A stretch of DNA of 64,000 nt from Ceratodon purpureus (GCA_014871385.1 CM026426.1:21194573-21258572), one strand, 5' to 3'. Shown: positions 11,257 through 21,722, counted from the first letter of the stretch. Notes: generated by a model not told the origin, from the letters alone. A program made the numbers and translations.

Positions 11257-11509
11257 TGGGGGGGGGGGGGGGGGGGGGGGGGCGCGAGCGTGTCCGATGG
11301 GGCGCGAACGGGTGAAGGGGGCGCGGACAGGTACGGGCGCGAGCGGGTACAGGGGCGCGAGCGGGTCGGGGGGCGCGAGCGGGTACAGGGGCGCGAGCGG
11401 GTCGGGGGGCGCGAACGGGTATAGGGGGGCGGCGCGAGCGGGTACAGGGGGGCGCGAGCGGGTTAAGGGGGGGGGGCGCGAGCGGGTCCGTGGGGGACTA
11501 TATAAGGTG
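11257..11509 (+). promoter_or_regulatory. GC-rich array 3 plus TATA box upstream of the kinase-like gene
   Basis: About ten units with GGGGCGCGAGCGGGT run from a long G-tract to 11,490 and are followed at once by GGGGGACTATATAAGG (TATA at about 11,498-11,507). A T-run and CAG, a probable splice acceptor, occur at 11,641-11,649 just before the ATG at 11,664, suggesting a leader intron. Confidence 0.6.
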
Positions 11510-11663
11510 GAAAGAAGCTCTCGCCCCCCCCACTCCTTCCCACTGCGGCTCCTCGTCCTGACGTGTGAAAACACGCCTTGCTTGGAACTGCTTATGTGGG
11601 AAGTCTTCATTGGGGCGGGGGGGGGAAGTTGTTGAATTTTTTTTTTCAGGGATTTACTTTGCG

Positions 11664-13244
11664 ATGTCTTCTAGACAAGGCTCCGGCAAGCGGCCTATCT
11701 ATGAAGACTTGGATGCTCCAGATGCGGTGGACCCTATGAGTTGCGTAAGACCTCATGGTTCTACTGGTTCTACTCCTTCATCTAGCTCGAAGGGTAAAAA
11801 GAAGAAGAGTATTCCAGCGCACGAGAAGGATGACGGTTATCCACCATTGGAGTATACGCATTTCATCAGGAAGGTGACCGTCGAGTACTACAAGGCCCGT
11901 ACCATACGAATGTTGAAGGCAATGTACCTTGATCACGGAGAGAATGGTATCTACAACCTCCAATGTGATTTGGAAAGGGAATTTTGGAGCGCATTGGAAG
12001 GATCAGAGTTGTACATGGATTGCAAGACGAAGTATTTTCACAGCTCGAAGTGGTTGACACAACAAGTGAGTAGTGCTACGACAAATGTCATTCATGTGTT
12101 TGAATCACATGTCAAGAAACCACAAGGCGAAGAATGGAGCAACCAAGACAAAGTGTTTATTCAAAAACTGACAACGGTTCAGGAGGCATGTCAGAGATGT
12201 TCTAAGGGGAAAACAAAGATTATGCCTTAGAATGAGCAAGCATTGATCTCAGCACTGGAAGCACACATGTATGGTGCATTGATATGGATTCCGGTTACGG
12301 CCAAAGTTGTGCTATTATCTGGCTTCAATGCCGAGGGGGGGTATGGCAAAGTGCGAAAAGTGCGAATAGTCAATATGAAGAAAATTCCAATTCACATAGA
12401 ATTTGCGGGAAAACTTTCCAAGGCTAAAACCGAAGTGAAGAAGCGAGAGGAACGGGCGATTGAGGCCACAGTTAACCCCGTAGAGCATCCGGGTGTGATA
12501 AAATTTTGGGCCATTCACTCGAAGACCATGGAAGCTTACACCATGTGGTGGAATGGAGATTGCCTCCGCAACTTCCTCAAATTAAATGAGAAGGCGACCG
12601 AGGCAACAGATTACAAAGAAATTTTGAAGTCGAGGGATATGCCCATGGAAGAGTGCCAAAGAATTGTTGCCTATCGAAAGAACCGGGGAATGTTGGCGTG
12701 GAGTCTCATCTACGTTATGGACATAGTCCATAAGGCTGAAATCCTCCACAACGACTTAACGCAATCCAACATTCTACTCCACTTTCCACCTCATGACAAG
12801 GATAAAGTATATATTGGTGTGTGCGATTGGGGTGTGGCAAGCAGAGTCATTGAGAAGAAGGCCTCCCCTTATGGTGTGATGGACCCCGATGATCTTGTAC
12901 GAGTAAAGGAGAGGAGGGTAGGAGTTGCACCGGAGTTGTTCTTTTTATATGGCAAGAAAGATGATGAGGAACGGAATTTGGAGCGCATGAAGAGGATGCA
13001 TCCATGTACAACGCTATCTGATGCATTTTCGGTAGGCCATTTGGCAAAGATGATATGGAGAGAAGAAGATTGCCCAGAACTCTTCAAGGATTCAATCTCA
13101 AAGATTGTATTCTTATCAAAGTTGGATGGCTTGCTTAACGAAGATCCTACAAAGAGGCTTTCACTTGCAAAAGTTGTGAATGATTTGATGAGCCCCCCTT
13201 ACAACTTCCAAGCTCCCAATGGTTGTTTTAGATACACATTGTAG
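11664..13244 (+). pseudogene. Protein-kinase-like cargo gene with one in-frame TAG
   Basis: The frame starts at ATG 11,664 (MSSRQGSGKRPIYEDL) and is continuous to TAG at 13,242 except for a single TAG at 12,228-12,230. The C-terminal half is a divergent kinase fold. It has a glycine loop (EGGYGKVRKV, about 12,331), the VAIK-like FAGK lysine (about 12,400), a catalytic loop HNDLTQSN (about 12,747) in place of HRDxxxxN, CDWG in place of DFG (about 12,822), and VAPELFF in place of APE (about 12,925). Key Lys, Asp, Asn and Asp residues are present, so catalysis is possible for an intact copy. The N-terminal half is unrecognised, with a basic Lys-rich stretch near residue 45. Substrate and role are unknown. 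Whether the TAG kills the gene or the downstream half is expressed separately cannot be told here. Confidence 0.7.
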
Positions 13245-13454
13245 TTCCATAGTGAATTACGTTTCGAACATTTTGATTGCCTATGTGGCCTTGTTTGCAC
13301 ATTTCTAATATTTTAATAAATCGTTTTTTCGGCGTATACATGCCTTGGTGGAACATGAAATGGTATTGTTGGTTTTGTAATGGAATGAAAAATTGTTTTT
13401 AAAAAAAAAATTAAAAAACTGTATGGCCCATTCACCGGGACTGCCCCTCGTACA

Positions 13455-13713
13455 AGGGTGCCTCCCCCCCTCTGGAAGCTCGTGCCCCCCCCCTCTGGAA
13501 GCTCGCGCCCCCCCCCCTTTCCAGAAGCTTGCGCCCCCCCTCTAAGAAGCTCGCGCCCCCCCGTGGAAAAGCTCGCGCCCCCCCCTGGAAAAGCTCGCGC
13601 CCCCCCCCTATGGAGAAGCTCGCGCCCCCCCACCTGGAGAAACTCGCGCCCCCTGCACACGCTCGCGCCCCCCCGCCTGGAGAAACTCGCGCCCCCCCTC
13701 ACGAGTATAAATG
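13455..13713 (+). promoter_or_regulatory. GC-rich array 4 plus TATA box upstream of the hAT transposase
   Basis: About ten units with core GCTCGCGCCCCCC and spacers such as TGGAAAA or TGGAGAA are followed by CACGAGTATAAATGCC at about 13,700-13,713. A probable leader-intron acceptor (AACACTTGCAG) is at about 13,864-13,874, before the ATG at 13,910. Promoter role is inferred. Confidence 0.6.
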
Positions 13714-13909
13714 CCACCAACTTAGCCCAAGCCCAATATCATTTGAAATCATGGCCTCTAGTCCCGGAACTCCTTGTGGGCTCCTTGCTTGAGACTATGT
13801 GCATCACATTGGCCTGTGGTTGATGTCTACACATACCATTTTTTTCTCACATGTGTCATACTAACACTTGCAGACAGGAGATCATTGTACTTTTTCAGAG
13901 ACACGGAGA

Positions 13910-16900
13910 ATGGCAGGTCAACAGCGTCAGTCGACGGCTGAGTGGGCTCCGTGGTGGACGTTCATTGATAAGGACCATGTGAAATGTGTGTGGTGCAATT
14001 TCACCTTTCGTTATAAACGACAAAGAGCTTTCAAGCACTATGGATGGGGTGAAGGTTCAAGCAAGAGTCATTGTACCAAGGCCCCCGCCGCCGTATTTAG
14101 GCGCTTTGCCAATTGTGGTAATGTAATACCAAAAAGAATGACACATGCGGAGATATACGGCACTGATGGTGGTGATGGCGAGGCACACTTGGCACACTTG
14201 GCACCATGTTCTAGCCAGTCTATGCCTGCTGAGCAATCTACGGAAGTGCCTCAGAGAACGGAGGAGGTCCAAGAGGAGAGGATTTCCCAAGTTCAACCGT
14301 CTCAGTCAACTCCGCCTATAAGCAGAGGCGATTCATGTACACCAAGATCTATGCGGCAACAAAGTTTTACCGAGGCCTATCAGATTGGGATGCGCAATGA
14401 ATTGGATGAGAAATGGGCGTCCTTTTTTTACGAAGCGAATGTGCCTTTCAATGTGGTTAGACATCCATCTTTTATCGCTCTTGTGGAGGCAACATCGAAA
14501 GCGGGTTTTGTCTACCGTCCACCAGCATACAACGCAATGCGAACCAAGCACATCCAGCCAACAAAGCAGCTTCTCAAGATGAAAATAGAGGAGAAAACGA
14601 AGCAGTGTATTAGCTTGTACGGGGCAACTATTTGCTCGGATGGATGGGACAACGTTGTTCATCGGCCGTTGATGAATGTCATGCTTGTGTGTCCAGCAGG
14701 AGATATATTCCTAGGTTCCATTGATACAACGGGGTACAAGAAATCAAAGGCATACATAGCTGGGAAATTGAAAGAGTACATCAAAGAAGTTGGACCGCAG
14801 AATGTGGTACAGATTTGCTCCGACAATGCTAGTGCGATGTTGGGAGCCATGGACCAGGTGGTTGAAGCTTATCCTCACATTTACAAGCAAGGTTGTGCAG
14901 CTCACATCATGGACCTCTTACTAGAAGATTGGGGGAAGGAAGCAACCTTCAAAGAGCTGATTGCCTTGGCAAAACGCATACCAAATTTTATACGTCGCCG
15001 TCATGTCACCATGGCTTTGTTTCGCCAATTCAGCCCGAAGTTGTCTCTGTTGTTACCAGCGGAGACAAGATTTGGATGCCAGTACTTGATGATTGTTCGA
15101 TTGCTTCAACTGAGGGAGGCACTAATCCAGGTGGTAGCCAGTCCGAAATGGGACGAATATGTGGGTACTTTATTCAATCGGTCAAACGGGTATCGAGCTC
15201 ACGCCTTAGCATGTCAAGTACGGAGTACCATTCTCGATGAGACATTTTGGTTACGTTGTGAGGATCTTGTGCATGTTATGAAGCCGGCTATTGTGACCTT
15301 GAAGACATTTGATGGACAAACACCGGCAATGGGGAGGGCATGGTTGGCCATGAATAATTTGAAGAAGTATGTGTTCCGTCTACGGGGTGATCCTTTTTTC
15401 CTAGACCCCGCTATAGCAGATCGCTTTGAGAAACATTTTACGAAGAGATGGAAGATGATGTTGACAGATCTTCATTACGCAGGCGCCATTTTGAATCCCT
15501 ACATTTTCCCGGAGAGCCACGAGCTATTGACTAACAGTGCTGCGAAGCGTGCACTCCTGCAAGTGCTAATTCATTTGAGTGAGTCCCTTAAACTGGACCA
15601 CGATACTGTGTTGTTCGAGCTAACACAGTTTGAGGAACGCACCGGTCCATTCAGCCCTTTGGAGGCCCCAAACATTCGACAGACTAAGATGCTACCTCAT
15701 CAATGGTGGCAGCGGGTTGGGGGCGATGCGTTACCGTTGATAGCAAAGCGCATCCTTTCGTTAACATGCTCGGCATCATCATGTGAGCGAAATTGGAGCA
15801 TGTATTCCTTTGTTCACAGTAAGGTTCGCAACCGATTGGCCGTGAAGAAGGCAGAGGACTTGGTGTACATTTACACGAACAGTAAGCTCCTTCGAGAACG
15901 ACGTGGAGCAGATCCTGTTCTTTGGTACGAGAACCAACCGTTCTCCGAAGACTCGGATGAAGAAGTGCCAGCCATGTACGATGAAGACGTATGTGATGAT
16001 GATGGAGATGAAGGATTCCACGACGGACTTGAAGATAATGAAGGCGATGGTGACGACGGTGGACTTCATTATACTCCTGCTACTATGGATGATGAGTATC
16101 AGGAGTTACCCGTGGACAATGGTGATGGTGACATGCCACGCACTGAACCCGTTAACCAGCCGAATGGAGTTTTTGACTGGGCAGGATTTGATGAAGAGGC
16201 AGCTACTTCGCCTCACCACGTTGTCAATGAAATACAAACTAGAGGCGAGGTCGCATACGATCGGGCAGACGATGATATTGACGATGAATTTGAAGTCGAA
16301 ATGACTCAGCATCAAAGCGACGATGGTGGCGTTAATGATGACATTCACCCCGTTCGTGGCGTTTCCAACAATGACAATGAAGGAGGGGGTAACAACATGG
16401 GAGAGCAAATTCCAATTCCAGAAGACGTTGAGGGAGGAGAAGAAGTTGAACAACTCCAGGGCACTCTGCCAGTAAATGTTGAGGAAACAATCAGGTCCGG
16501 AGGTTTGGATGAAAGCCCTCCAAGAAATGAACAATCAGAGTCAGTCAGAAATGGACACGAAGATGAAATTCCTATTGGCCGATTGTTTCAAACACCCCTG
16601 CCCCAGAGTACACCTTCAATCGGAGCAGTACTTGCAGGGTTGGGTCGACCTCCCCCACCTCGTTCAAGCACTTCTACTGGGCATGGTTCATTAACTCCAA
16701 CACCGAATACAAGCATTCCACTCACTTCTTCTGGACGAAGTCTACCAGCTGGACCTTCTACGACGCGTCATGGAGTGATACGGTCACGGAAAGGTCCAAC
16801 AAACGTTCGCCTTTTTTTTTCAGGATATACTGTTGGAACTACCGCGTCTTTACCTGTGGCTGTGGGTAAACGTAGATTACCCGTAATGAATGTGGACGGA

Positions 16901-17194
16901 ATCACCGATAAGACCAAAAGACGGAAGATCAAAAGAATTGTGACCACAGTGGTGGATGGTACAATTGACCACGAATTGCGCAACATTCATTCCACGGTGG
17001 AGGAGTATGTGCCTAATCAGGGGGGAGATGGAGATGACGAGGGGTCGAAATCCTCAGAAGGATATTACTCATCAGAAGATAGCCGTGAAGAAGCACCTGA
17101 TGATGAAGACATTGTTGTAAGAGTACCATTGGGTATGCCCGGTACTCGAAGGAATCCAGAGCGGCGCACCGCCAAAAAAAACAAAAAAAAATGA
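13910..17194 (+). CDS. hAT transposase with BED finger, DUF659 core and acidic C-terminal extension
   Basis: An intact 1,094-residue protein. I chose ATG 13,910 (MAGQQRQSTAEWAPWW) because the BED-like zinc finger begins at once: C26-x2-C29, then H43 and HC at 54-55. The RNase-H-like core shows CSDGW with D244, QICSDNASAM with D305, GCAAHIMDLLLEDW, and the C-terminal hAT dimerisation segment SASSCERNWSMYS with E626, giving a complete D-D-E set. After about residue 680 comes a long Asp/Glu-rich, low-complexity tail not typical of short hAT transposases. The protein cuts and pastes the element by binding terminal and subterminal repeats. It lies between arrays 4 and 5. A T-run plus CAG near 16,810-16,822 could mark a retained intron end, but the frame stays open. 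Confidence 0.92.
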   Translation: MAGQQRQSTAEWAPWWTFIDKDHVKCVWCNFTFRYKRQRAFKHYGWGEGSSKSHCTKAPAAVFRRFANCGNVIPKRMTHAEIYGTDGGDGEAHLAHLAPCSSQSMPAEQSTEVPQRTEEVQEERISQVQPSQSTPPISRGDSCTPRSMRQQSFTEAYQIGMRNELDEKWASFFYEANVPFNVVRHPSFIALVEATSKAGFVYRPPAYNAMRTKHIQPTKQLLKMKIEEKTKQCISLYGATICSDGWDNVVHRPLMNVMLVCPAGDIFLGSIDTTGYKKSKAYIAGKLKEYIKEVGPQNVVQICSDNASAMLGAMDQVVEAYPHIYKQGCAAHIMDLLLEDWGKEATFKELIALAKRIPNFIRRRHVTMALFRQFSPKLSLLLPAETRFGCQYLMIVRLLQLREALIQVVASPKWDEYVGTLFNRSNGYRAHALACQVRSTILDETFWLRCEDLVHVMKPAIVTLKTFDGQTPAMGRAWLAMNNLKKYVFRLRGDPFFLDPAIADRFEKHFTKRWKMMLTDLHYAGAILNPYIFPESHELLTNSAAKRALLQVLIHLSESLKLDHDTVLFELTQFEERTGPFSPLEAPNIRQTKMLPHQWWQRVGGDALPLIAKRILSLTCSASSCERNWSMYSFVHSKVRNRLAVKKAEDLVYIYTNSKLLRERRGADPVLWYENQPFSEDSDEEVPAMYDEDVCDDDGDEGFHDGLEDNEGDGDDGGLHYTPATMDDEYQELPVDNGDGDMPRTEPVNQPNGVFDWAGFDEEAATSPHHVVNEIQTRGEVAYDRADDDIDDEFEVEMTQHQSDDGGVNDDIHPVRGVSNNDNEGGGNNMGEQIPIPEDVEGGEEVEQLQGTLPVNVEETIRSGGLDESPPRNEQSESVRNGHEDEIPIGRLFQTPLPQSTPSIGAVLAGLGRPPPPRSSTSTGHGSLTPTPNTSIPLTSSGRSLPAGPSTTRHGVIRSRKGPTNVRLFFSGYTVGTTASLPVAVGKRRLPVMNVDGITDKTKRRKIKRIVTTVVDGTIDHELRNIHSTVEEYVPNQGGDGDDEGSKSSEGYYSSEDSREEAPDDEDIVVRVPLGMPGTRRNPERRTAKKNKKK

Positions 17195-17282
17195 TACATC
17201 TATTAGCATATTATATATAGAAGTTAGATAGAGAAAGTATAATATATATGTCTCCAAAATAATTTTAAAAAAACACAAAAAA

Positions 17283-17331
<49 letters not shown>

Positions 17332-17499
17332 AAATTTTATACGTAGATACTTATATGTTAACCTTAGTCAATGTCCATAAAACATTAGCTAAGGCTATTG
17401 AATCTAATTTTGTTTCGACATGAATTGAAACTTCTCTCATTTATGTCACTATGAAAAATTCAGTCATGCCTTAATTTCCTTCAATGGTTGATTCTTGTT
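17195..17499. repeat. 3' flank of the transposase with a (TA)n microsatellite
   Basis: AT-rich noncoding sequence containing a TA dinucleotide run at about 17,287-17,329. Nothing else recognised. Confidence 0.7.
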
Positions 17500-17760
17500 C
17501 CCCGCTCGCGCCCCCCCTTCGCAGGCGCTCGCCCCCCCACCGTAAACCCCTTGCTCGCGCCCCCCTGCCATCGCCGGCGCTCGCGCCCCCCCCCCCCCGC
17601 CATCAAAGGCGCTCGCGCCCCCCCCCCCCCCGCCATCAAAGGCGCTCGCGCCCCCCCCCCCTCGCAGGCGCCCGCGCCCCTCCCAGTCGCTCGCGCCCCC
17701 TCGCTCGCGCCCCCCCTCTCAGCCGCTCGTGCCCCCCTCACTCAAAGCGTTGGCGCCCTT
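17500..17760 (-). repeat. GC-rich array 5 (right subterminal), core GCTCGCGCCCCCC
   Basis: About ten units (GCGCTCGCGCCCCCCCC with CCATCAAAG spacers) run C-rich on the plus strand and end about 210 bp from the right terminus. They mirror array 1. Confidence 0.85.
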
Positions 17761-17889
17761 CCTCTTAGCCACGTCATCCCCCGAGTCAACAATATATGTG
17801 GAATATTTGGTAACATGTCAGACGCGTGGCATCCTAGGTGGCCAAGGTAACTCCTATTTCACCATTTGGGTGGTCAACCGTAAGTCCTG

Positions 17890-17974
17890 GTCAAACGGAC
17901 CTCCCCTGACCCCTAACGGACGGACGAGCGGACCGGACGGACGGACCGGTCCTTTTGTCCCATGAACAACCCTG
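17890..17974 (-). repeat. hAT right terminal inverted repeat and GGAC subterminal repeats
   Basis: GGACGGACGAGCGGACCGG and GGACGGACCGGTCC are followed by TTTTGTCCCATGAAC and the terminal ACAACCCTG. The target duplication CTTTTATC follows at 17,975-17,982. Confidence 0.87.
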
Positions 17975-17982
17975 CTTTTATC

Positions 17983-18440
17983 TATCATTCCCTTATCTTT
18001 TATTTTTAAATGTGCGTTTTCTTTTATGCCCGTGATATTATTATTTCCTATTATGAGTTTTGTTTTAATTCTTATTCAATGTAATTCCCCTCTCTTTTAT
18101 ATTTCATTCGGTTCTCTTTTATATTTGATTTTTTATTTTTTATTTTTAGTTTTTTTAATTTTTAATTCTCATTTACTTTTAAAAGTAATCCCATTAAACT
18201 CTTTTGATTCACTTCATTCTATTTTATATTTTTTTTTTCGTTATTCTGAATATCCAATTTAGTTTTCTATTTTCTTTGTTCATTTCTCATCGTTCATTAA
18301 TTTCCAATTAATATCAAGGGGTCACTTCAATTGACTGCATGCACTCATGAGCTAGAGATTGGTGCCCCTTAATGTACGTTGTTCTCCTCCAAGAACGTGC
18401 TAACCCGTTTTCTTTTTTATTATGGTACTAAGTTTCCACT
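17983..18440. other. Pyrimidine-rich noncoding sequence, continuation of the hAT insertion target
   Basis: T/C-rich units (TTTATATTTCATTCGGTTC, CATTCCCTTATCTTTTAT) of the same family as 6,030-6,127. No gene seen. Confidence 0.6.
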
Positions 18441-19154
18441 GTACACTGCAAAGACGGCTCCCCATCATCATCGTGAGGGTCGCTCAATTGCTCCTTCGCT
18501 GTACCTCGCTTTCGCGCCACCTTGCTCTAGGTCGCTCCTCTCCCGCGTCTCTCCGCTAGCCGTGACTCTTCCCTATCGAGGGGCTTAGGTCGTCGTGGGA
18601 ATTTGCTTCCGTGTGTCGATTTGCGAGGGAGGTTTAGGGCAATTGAGAGCTGGTTGGCAGGTTTAGGGCGAATAATTCGTTTCCTCTCGATTTAGGGCGA
18701 TTGAGAGGTGTTTGGGAGGCGAGTGAGAGGTGTTTTTTTCGGCATTTGAGAGGTGTTTGAGAGTGGCATTCTCTCTTGATCGAGGCGGAGCTTTTGGATC
18801 AGGGGACAAACAAGGAAATCGGATCGTCGGAGCGGGATTTGAGAAGGAAGACGAAGTAGCGGATCGGGGTTTTTCCACCTGCGACTACACTCGCAGGTAC
18901 TTCTTGCGCACATTCTTTGGTCAATTGGGTCTGTGTCTCCTCTTTTGTGTTTGCAGTTGCCAATCTCTTGCATAATTGCTCGAGTCTTATGCGTTGGTAT
19001 GGTTACTTGCATTGTCGGAACGAGTAGACGGAGCTGAACTTAAAATTCGTCACAGTGTTTGCTCCTCTAAAGTGTTCTTTTATTTCTCATTCTCATTTTT
19101 TGTTTCCAATTTCTCGTGCATCGTACCATCGCGGTGCAGAGTTTGCAGGCAGCT
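18441..19154 (+). promoter_or_regulatory. Probable promoter and 5' leader of the 19.2-26.8 kb gene
   Basis: Higher-GC sequence with repeated TTTAGGGCGA and GAGAGGTGTTT motifs and short open frames lacking motifs. It ends in a splice acceptor (GTTTGCAG, about 19,148) just before the likely start codon at 19,155. Assignment as leader is inferred. Confidence 0.4.
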
Positions 19155-19547
19155 ATGGCAGGCAGTTCATCCAGAGGGCCAGGGACTGCAAGAATCTGGG
19201 AGGATCCGTAAGTTTTTTTCATAATCTCAAATTCTATGCTTAGTGACATTTTTCCTTTATCACATTTGGAAATGCCTACGTCCCAGTCCGTCTTATAATG
19301 AAGAGCAACATTAAGAGAGGTGCTGTGAGGAGCATTCTCTTGGTATTGTAATTAGTTTCCGTAGTGCGACGTGACCTTGTAGTGTAATAGAGTAGGACTA
19401 TCCACATCCAATTCCTGATCTTATTCAATTGAAACCCTAAGCTTTAAACATAAACTGTACGGAACAGAGAACCTCCCCCTACACAATACACTGTACGGAC
19501 AGTGTAACAAACTTCAGTGATCCCTTGATGCATGAATAAAATGTCCT

Positions 19548-20072
19548 TGGTCCATCGGGGGATCTCTCGATGCGTCAGTATCTCCTTCCCATTCTGTGGG
19601 AACGGCAAGTCATCGGGGGATCTCTCGATGACCACTCTGCACATGTCCTGGGTCCATCGGGGGATCCCTCGATGTGTTGGTATCCCCTTCCCATCCTGTG
19701 GGTATGGCATAATATCGGGGGATCTCTCGATGACCCACTCACGAGAAACCATATTTATAAAACATAAACTAATAACCAGGTAACCTCACCCTCCACAATA
19801 CACTGTATGGATAGTGCTAATTGCATTTGGGATCTTTTAATGCTTAGGTATCATATCCTTGGTCCATCGGGGGATCCCTCGATGTGTTGGTATCCCCTTC
19901 CTATCCTGTGGGTATGGCAGAACATCGGGGGATCTCTCGATGACCTCAGTGTCCCTTTCGTTCCTCTGCTTTTTTCTATGGTCCTCCAAGATAGTTGTTG
20001 TCCTGTAAGTAATGCGCATAGCCCCTCATGCGTGTGTATAAATCAAAGTCGTCGAGAGATCCCTCGATGATC
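19548..20072. repeat. Intron 1 palindrome cluster: three units of about 105 bp with paired palindromes
   Basis: The unit reads GGTCCATCGGGGGATC(T/C)CTCGATG, then about 35 bp containing CCTTCCCAT-CTGTGGG, then TATCGGGGGATCTCTCGATGA. Copies start near 19,550, 19,650 and 19,860. A single inverted-type copy stands at about 20,049-20,070. Confidence 0.85.
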
Positions 20073-21475
20073 CAATTTGTATAACTGTTAATTGATTTGG
20101 AGGAGGAATTTGACCAACAGTGGTGTATGTCTGTTCTGCAGGGAACAACAAATAATGGAACCACCAAGTGACCACAGACCCGTGAAGCTGTTCCCCTTTG
20201 TCGATTTTTGGATCCATGGCTACAATTTCGAGGGTGAATCAAATCGCTACGCAATCTACCGCTGCAATAAGAACGTCACCGCATGGGCCATGTTGTGGAA
20301 GGATACGGCAGGAGGCATGGCCGTCATTGTTCCCCATCTCACCTGTGAAGGGCAGATCCATTCCCCGATTGGATTGAACGTTCTCGAACTGAAAGGCCTT
20401 GACGTGGAGACAGCTATCATGGTGGTGGAGGAGAAGATGCCGAATCCGATCGGGCTGTAACTTATGGATTGATCCTCGACCTCTGCAAGCTCAGCCTGAT
20501 TCAGTGTGCATCCCTCACTGCCAAGGGGTTCATGTACCTGCCGGAGGATAAGGCGACGTGGGATCCGGCACATATTGAAAATCAGAAGAACCTAATCGAC
20601 GAGGCGCAAAGTGAGGCTGCAGCTGCTGCTCTTGGTCAATCGCAAGCTCCGACTGCGTCTACTCCTACCATGATGCGGGGCACAAAACAGAAATCATCCT
20701 TGATCAATGACGGGGAAACTGCGGTGCCTGACACAAGGAAGGGCAAGAAGGGAAAGGGTGATGACAAGCTCACTCTTCAGCAGTGTGTAACAATGTTAGC
20801 TTCGGATATTGAGAAGCTGGACAAGACCAAGCAGAAAAAGATGAAGACCTTGTACAGCGAGGCTTTTGAACCCCTGTACAAGTGGGGCCACGAGAGGCTG
20901 AAGGATGAGAAGGAGGCGCCAAGAACTGTGCATTTCTCAAAGCTGCACTGGGCCCCTCCAGGTTCAATTTTCTACCAAGGACTTATTCCGGACAGGTTAA
21001 AAGCTTCGACGAACCAGACGCGCATTGCTCCGAGGTACAGTGGAACGGATAGAGAAATCACTGTACTTCCACTGAAAAAGGGAGGGTATGGAGAAAAAGA
21101 TCTCGTAGAGTTTTTCAATAAACCTTTGGAAAAGAATCAGATAAAGAGCGCCACAAACTTCTACATCATTGGGGGCCAGCATACGGTTCAGTGTTACCAA
21201 AATCTCGTCGAGAGTGGGGAAATTGATGAGGCTGACAAAGACAAGGCGTCGAAGTTCTCTATTATCCCAGTGTGGGCGCCCAAGCCTGAGCACATCAAGC
21301 TCATGCTCCTCTCACGTGTCCTAAACCAGGATATGGCCGGCCCACAGAAGAAGCACACATTCATGATGCAGGTGCTCAATGCCAGAATCAAGTGGAAAGA
21401 GATGAAGAAGCCGATGCCTGCTTTACAGGGACGGCAGCACCCTAAAGAATTCGTGGTAAGTTTGTATTCCCTCCG

Positions 21476-21498
21476 TCATCGAGAGATCCCCCGATGAT
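21476..21498. repeat. Palindrome copy at the start of intron 2
   Basis: CATCGAGAGATCCCCCGATG, 20 bp after the donor site. A partner copy (CATCGGGGGATCCCCCAATG) stands near the intron end at 21,941-21,960. Confidence 0.75.
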
Positions 21499-21559
21499 CC
21501 GAGTTGTAGAAATGTATATGGCCTCTTAGACATTACGTGCAAAAATAGGTCTAGAAAAG

Positions 21560-21722
21560 GCTGTGTAAGTGGCACGTGAGAGAAAGAAATGGCCCCTGTC
21601 CGCGTACTTTTTGACATGGCACTGGCTGTGCCACCGTGGTGCCGGCAACCGCCACGGGGACTCGAACCAATGACCTTCTCGCGAGGCGTGTGGAGGGCAT
21701 TGCTACAGTGGTGGATTGACAG
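21560..21722 (-). mobile_element. tRNA-derived SINE inside intron 2
   Basis: On the minus strand, a B-box-like GGTTCGAGTCCCC (21,671-21,659) follows an A-box-like GTAGCAATGCCC (about 21,706-21,695). The body then runs through CCACGGTGGCACAG and AAAGTACGCGGACAG to TTTCTCTCACGTGCC. The body recurs near 48,330-48,405. This is a SINE, not a tRNA gene: the tRNA fold is not preserved and a long non-tRNA body follows. Confidence 0.55.

Larger units (their letters stand above)
6136..17974. mobile_element. Composite hAT DNA transposon (11.8 kb) carrying RING and kinase-like cargo genes
   Basis: The left end reads CAGGGTTGT inward and the right end is its exact inverted complement ACAACCCTG. Both are flanked by the same 8-bp CTTTTATC. 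Inside each terminus are GGAC/GGACGG-rich subterminal repeats containing GGACCGGTC, as expected for transposase binding sites, and about 210-230 bp in from each end is a GC-rich array in inverted orientation. The element encodes its own hAT transposase (13,910-17,194, +), a RING-H2 protein (6,747-9,128, -) and a kinase-like gene (11,664-13,244, +). Autonomous hATs are usually about 2.5-5 kb, so this one is unusually long. Two of its three genes are uninterrupted, so it looks young. The termini and duplication are seen directly; recent mobility is inferred. Confidence 0.9.

Noticed and set aside
13868-13909. Upstream start for the hAT transposase at a TTG codon
   Set aside because: There is no ATG there, and a splice-acceptor-like TTGCAG lies at about 13,869-13,874. 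The ATG at 13,910 places the BED finger at the usual N-terminal position.
19548-20072. CRISPR-like array from the regularly spaced palindromes
   Set aside because: Spacers are themselves repeated, the host is eukaryotic, and copies are scattered over introns and flanks.
21655-21710. tRNA gene on the minus strand
   Set aside because: A and B boxes are present, but the cloverleaf stems do not close and a long shared body follows, so it is a SINE head. The same holds for 63,050-63,135.
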